64,000 nucleotides of DNA from Gordionus sp. m RMFG-2023 (lineage: Eukaryota; Nematomorpha; Gordioida; Chordodea; Parachordodidae): positions 14,671,561-14,735,560 of the forward strand of contig NC_088775.1 of assembly GCF_954871325.1 (NCBI RefSeq), in the 5' to 3' direction. Position 1 is the stretch's first letter; the number at the start of each line of letters is the position of its first letter. Positions 60,506 through 64,000 of this stretch are shown piece after piece. The notes below the pieces were generated by a model, which was given only the letters and a program-made list of their open reading frames with translations, was not told the origin of the DNA and made no database searches. Position numbers and translations under genes: made by a program.

Positions 60506-61605
60506 ATCGTGAGCATCAAAAAAATGATGAAATTTTAAAACCCTAATCTAACAATAAACTTAAAAATATGTAATTATATATTTTTAACTCCATATTAAAA
60601 TGAGCCCTCAGAGATAATTTTTAGTGTAATAAATATGACTTGGAGAAAAAATCGTTCTTCGGTTTCAATTAATTTAAGGGGCAGAGCAAAATTTTGACAT
60701 GAATTGCGAAGAGTTCATATAATTTTTCATGTATAATAAACTTTTAAATAAATTTAATTCTTACTATAGATTTGTAAATTCGCATTTAATTTTTATATTT
60801 CAAAGAGTTAAAAATTCACCAAATATTCGTATATAAAAAGTGATTACCATTGTCGCGCATAATCCCGCTTTTTAACATTTTAATCATTGAAAATCTCGCA
60901 AACTTACTTTTAGAATATGGCATGTCTATGTTTGGGCAGAAAAAATTTTTATTATTCGTTTACTGTTTGTTCTCAATTTGAAACAATTTAAAAAATTGAA
61001 AAAGACTCCTACACTTTTATAATAACTTCTTATTATCTTTCATTTAAATACCCTTAAGTTTTAGAAAATGTTTTTAGTCCACCCCCTTCATGACATAGAC
61101 TTGAGGGCTAGTGTGACGATTTGGCGCTCGAATTGTTTGAATTATCTTTCATTTGATGTTGATGCCTATATAGAACTCTTATGCCAAAAAAATTTAGAAA
61201 CCTGTCATCCAGCTAAAATGCATAAAATATGTAAACTGTAAAGGTAAATAATAAATAATTAACCTATTTTTGCCCGACATCCCGATATCGGAACTTTATT
61301 TTCTTGATCTGGAATATTTTTTTATTTTATTTATTTTTAAAAAAACCCCAATTTAATTTAATTCCACTTTATTAAAAAAATTGAGTAAAAGTGCTTACAA
61401 ATTGAATACAAACGCTTAGCGTTGTTTTTTCTAAATAACATTGTTATTTAAATTGAATTGTTACTTATTTTTAAAAAATGGTAAAAAACAAAATACTATT
61501 TTTTTAAAATTCTTTTATATTGTTTAGTTAGACTACATTATAGAATTTTTTGTTGTCATATTTATTTGTGTTAAAATTTAATCATTCATGGTCCTACATT
61601 GGAAC
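60506..61605. other. AT-rich intergenic sequence
   Basis: No supported gene or repeat array. Confidence 0.5.
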
Positions 61606-61828
61606 TAGTGTTGTTAAATGGCTTGTTTTGAGCCGATTTTTAAAAACGGCTAACTCAATATTTTGGCCAGAAAAATATTGCCTAAGCCTCGAGATTTCGA
61701 TAATATATGTATAAACCTCTGTTCCTTCTATGAGAAAAATTTTCAGGCTTGTCTAATATTTTTCTGAGTGAAGCATTGAGTTAGCCGTTTTTAAAAATTA
61801 GCTCAAATGGAACCGTTTAACAACACTA
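61606..61828. mobile_element. hAT-type MITE with perfect 8-bp target duplication ATTGGAAC
   Basis: Inverted ends of about 50 bp (TAGTGTTGTTAAA, later TTTTTAAAAACGGCTAAC) border a 223-bp element. ATTGGAAC is repeated exactly at 61598-61605 and 61829-61836. No coding capacity. Confidence 0.95.
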
Positions 61829-61836
61829 ATTGGAAC

Positions 61837-62760
61837 ACCGGAAACAACAAGTAATTTATATTTTAGAAATTTCATGCAATATTGTTAATGAGAATCAAAG
61901 TAAGGAGGATTGTAGATATGCAGATGAAGGTTATATAACAAATAATCTTAGTAGTAGGACTAGGAAGTCATAATCTCAGAAAAACACTGAGTTTGAATCA
62001 CATAGAGGAGTTTATAAGAGTGGATGTGGCGATAGACCCTATCCTTCAAGGTGTAACGGGGAGATTTGAACTATTTTAAGTCGAAGCCGTTGTCCCCGTA
62101 TATTAAAATATTGTCTAAATATACGTTGTATGATTCTTTTCGAACGGATGATGCTTTAGAGATAGTACGGGTTAAGAGCACCTATGGGCAGTACTTTGTA
62201 CTTGTACGCGTTTACTTTGAACCATATACCGAAAAACCTCCTAACTTGAGATGCTAACGGGATACTGAGGAAAACTAATTTTATATCGATATTACAGGCT
62301 TACCTAGCTTTTTCCAAATTAGAAGACATCAATGGAATCGACTTGAGTCGGAAAGGGTATCGAAGGAACTTCTTGGAAGCCTCCGAAAAGTCGATAATAA
62401 CTCTTGGGGACCCATCCTACTTGTTGATGAAGTAAAGCATGGAACAGATCTGATCGCTGTTCGCAGGTTTGATTATTCCTGGTTTGAGAAGCGAGCTAAC
62501 AACCAGTAGGTGCTTCTAGATGAATTTGTCGGAAGTACAGGCCTTCATTATTGCGGATTTTGGTAGAGCTTAGGCCTGAAGCTTCGCCTGCGACCGCCCG
62601 CTTAAAGGGAGATTGCAATGACCCGTCGATTAGCTTAGCACCCGCGAGTTCAGCAAGGGGAAGTTGTAGAAGTTGTTGTCTGCAAAACCTGGCTGATTTC
62701 TTGGGTTGGCGCAATGACATATAATAATAATACCTAGACTGACAATTCATTCATTAAAAT
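61837..62760 (+). other. GC-richer island with unidentified coding-like frames, probably a LINE 3' part
   Basis: A frame from a possible splice acceptor at ~62296 to a stop near 62508 reads FFQIRRHQWNRLESERVSKE and later GPILLVDEVKHGTDLIAVRR. An upstream frame (62066-62257) reads PLSPYIKILSKYTLYDSF, then GQYFVLVRVYFEPY. Base composition differs from the surroundings. After the stop, ~250 bp of GC-richer sequence ends in GACAATTCATTCATT, the same end as the repeat at 18836-18905. I do not recognise the protein; a retrotransposon ORF followed by its 3' UTR is the simplest reading. Confidence 0.4.
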
Positions 62761-62792
62761 GCATTTTTAAGCATGTATCAATTGAAATCAGC
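62722..62792 (+). repeat. Dispersed repeat ending in (ATTC)n and AAATCAGCTGG (copy 2)
   Basis: It reads TAATAATACCTAGACTGACAA, then TTCATTCATT and, after ~25 bp, TTGAAATCAGCTGG, closely parallel to 18836-18905. Confidence 0.6.
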
Positions 62793-63281
62793 TGGAGACG
62801 CCATTAACACTAAGAAATCTTGGAAAATGATTAAATTTGTATTGATATTTTATATAACTTTAATTGGTATTATTTGAATATAACCTTATTTCATATGTTG
62901 AGGAAACTTACTATTATTTTAACCTGTAACCTTATTTTTATTTAAATTGTTTTTTAATATAATATATATATATACCTTATTTTTTATAATTTATTAGTTA
63001 GTTTAATTCTTTTTTTTAAAAAAATATAATAAAATTTTTAAATTCTTCTATGGTGCCCCGGTATGGTTATTCATATACAATGATATATAAAAAAAATCTC
63101 ATATATATTGTGCGATGCCGATAATTATAAAAAATAAAAATTTTGGAATTAAATTATGTAATAAATTATAAAAAATATAAAAGGACACACACAAAGTAAA
63201 AAAAAAATTGAATATATAATCATATGACTTTATAATGTCAATGCTTATAAATAGACCTTTTTAAAAAAAGTTTGCATAAAT
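62793..63281. other. AT-rich sequence upstream of the gag-like fossil
   Basis: No supported feature. It could include an LTR of the following element, but the partner LTR would lie outside the window. Confidence 0.4.
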
Positions 63282-64000
63282 ATGGACGAAAAAGTTAGTG
63301 TATCATCTACCAGGGAGGTTAAGTTCCCAAAACTGGAGGGGCGTTTGACTGACACTTACTTGGAGAGATTTGATGATTATTTTTCTCAAACAATTTTGTC
63401 CGATTCAGTAAAAATTGAAACATTGATGAGCAATTTATCTGATGACCTATACGATAAAATCAAATCATTATGTACTAAGGAGATATCAAATTATAGAGTT
63501 GTCTTTAAAAAATTAAAATACCTTATGTCTAGTCAAGATATTTGGATATTAACTAGCAAATTTAACCTTGCATCACAAGGCGTTAAGGAATATTTTATGG
63601 ATTGGATTTTTTAGACTTTCTAAGTTGAATAGAGAATGTAATTTTATATGATGATCTCATAAAAGAAAAATTGAGAACATCTAGTTTAAACGACAATATA
63701 AAAAATAAATTAAATAAAAATATTAACTATACATTAGACGAAATGATTAAAATAGGACAAAAATTAGATAGTATTAAAAATCAGAAAGTGACAATGTTAA
63801 TTATGTTTTTAGTAGGGATAAAAAACTATAATGATAATAATAGAAATAATGATAAATTTAGATAACCAAAATACTTCTAATAGGAATGAGAATATTACTA
63901 ACTATAATAGAATTATAATACGAGTCAAAATTTTGACATTAGTAGGAATTATGGTCAATTTTAGTAATGTTAATGACAACAAGAATAGGAATTTTAGTAA
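63282..64000 (+). mobile_element. gag-like LTR-retroelement fossil, cut by the window end
   Basis: The frame begins MDEKVSVSSTREVKFPKLEG and resembles a Ty3/gypsy-type gag capsid region (FDDYFSQTILSD, SDDLYDKIKSL). Later pieces (LNDNIKNKLNKNINYT) are also gag-like, followed by an Asn-rich stretch. It is not closely related to the fossils at 14054-17675 or 39956-42402. It is broken within the visible part; the rest lies beyond the window. Confidence 0.6.

Overview
The window is animal nuclear DNA from an AT-rich invertebrate whose many small exons are separated by introns of often only 39-70 bp. Four host genes show that it is metazoan: GTF3C3 (RNA polymerase III factor TFIIIC), KIFAP3 (heterotrimeric kinesin-2, ciliary transport), AIMP2 (multi-tRNA-synthetase complex) and CHMP6 (ESCRT-III). 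A tRNA-Ala(CGC) gene is also present. The species cannot be named from this sequence. The tiny introns, low GC and load of hAT, Harbinger, RTE and Ty3/gypsy elements resemble compact but repeat-invaded lineages such as some flatworms.

Layout. 1-2.4 kb: a long inverted repeat. 2.6-3.0 kb: a TTCGCGATA minisatellite. 4.6-7.0 kb: the large last exon of GTF3C3 (+). 8.0-29.8 kb: KIFAP3 (-), convergent with GTF3C3. I rebuilt KIFAP3 from eleven small exons scattered over 22 kb. Its introns hold a Harbinger-like element, a long fold-back with an hAT MITE inside it, a Ty3/gypsy fossil bounded by inverted repeats, an hAT element inserted in a satellite array, and a Harbinger-type MITE. 29.8-33.3 kb: an APE-type LINE (-) whose 3' tail ends 18 bp from the KIFAP3 start codon. 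33.7-35.3 kb: two head-to-head pieces of a retroelement-type nuclease domain, one invaded by a 13-bp minisatellite. 36.5-38.5 kb: Helitron-like pieces. 40.0-42.4 kb: an internally deleted LTR-element fossil carrying a MITE. 44.4 kb: a LINE 3' scrap. 45.6-47.7 kb: a P/THAP-like transposon remnant. 48.3-56.9 kb: AIMP2 (+), five exons; its 7.4-kb third intron holds a transposon with ~600-bp terminal inverted repeats and a near full-length RTE LINE. 57.0-59.6 kb: CHMP6 (-), eight exons, convergent with AIMP2 with 167 bp between stop codons. 59.7 kb: tRNA-Ala. 60-64 kb: degenerate repeats, a clean hAT MITE, an unidentified GC-richer coding island and a gag-like LTR-element fossil cut by the window edge.

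The host genes are unrelated housekeeping and ciliary functions, arranged as two convergent pairs; nothing suggests co-regulation. The most distinctive property of the window is the number of elements built as long inverted repeats. Host gene models were made by reading splice sites and comparing translations with remembered human orthologues; no alignment software or database was used.
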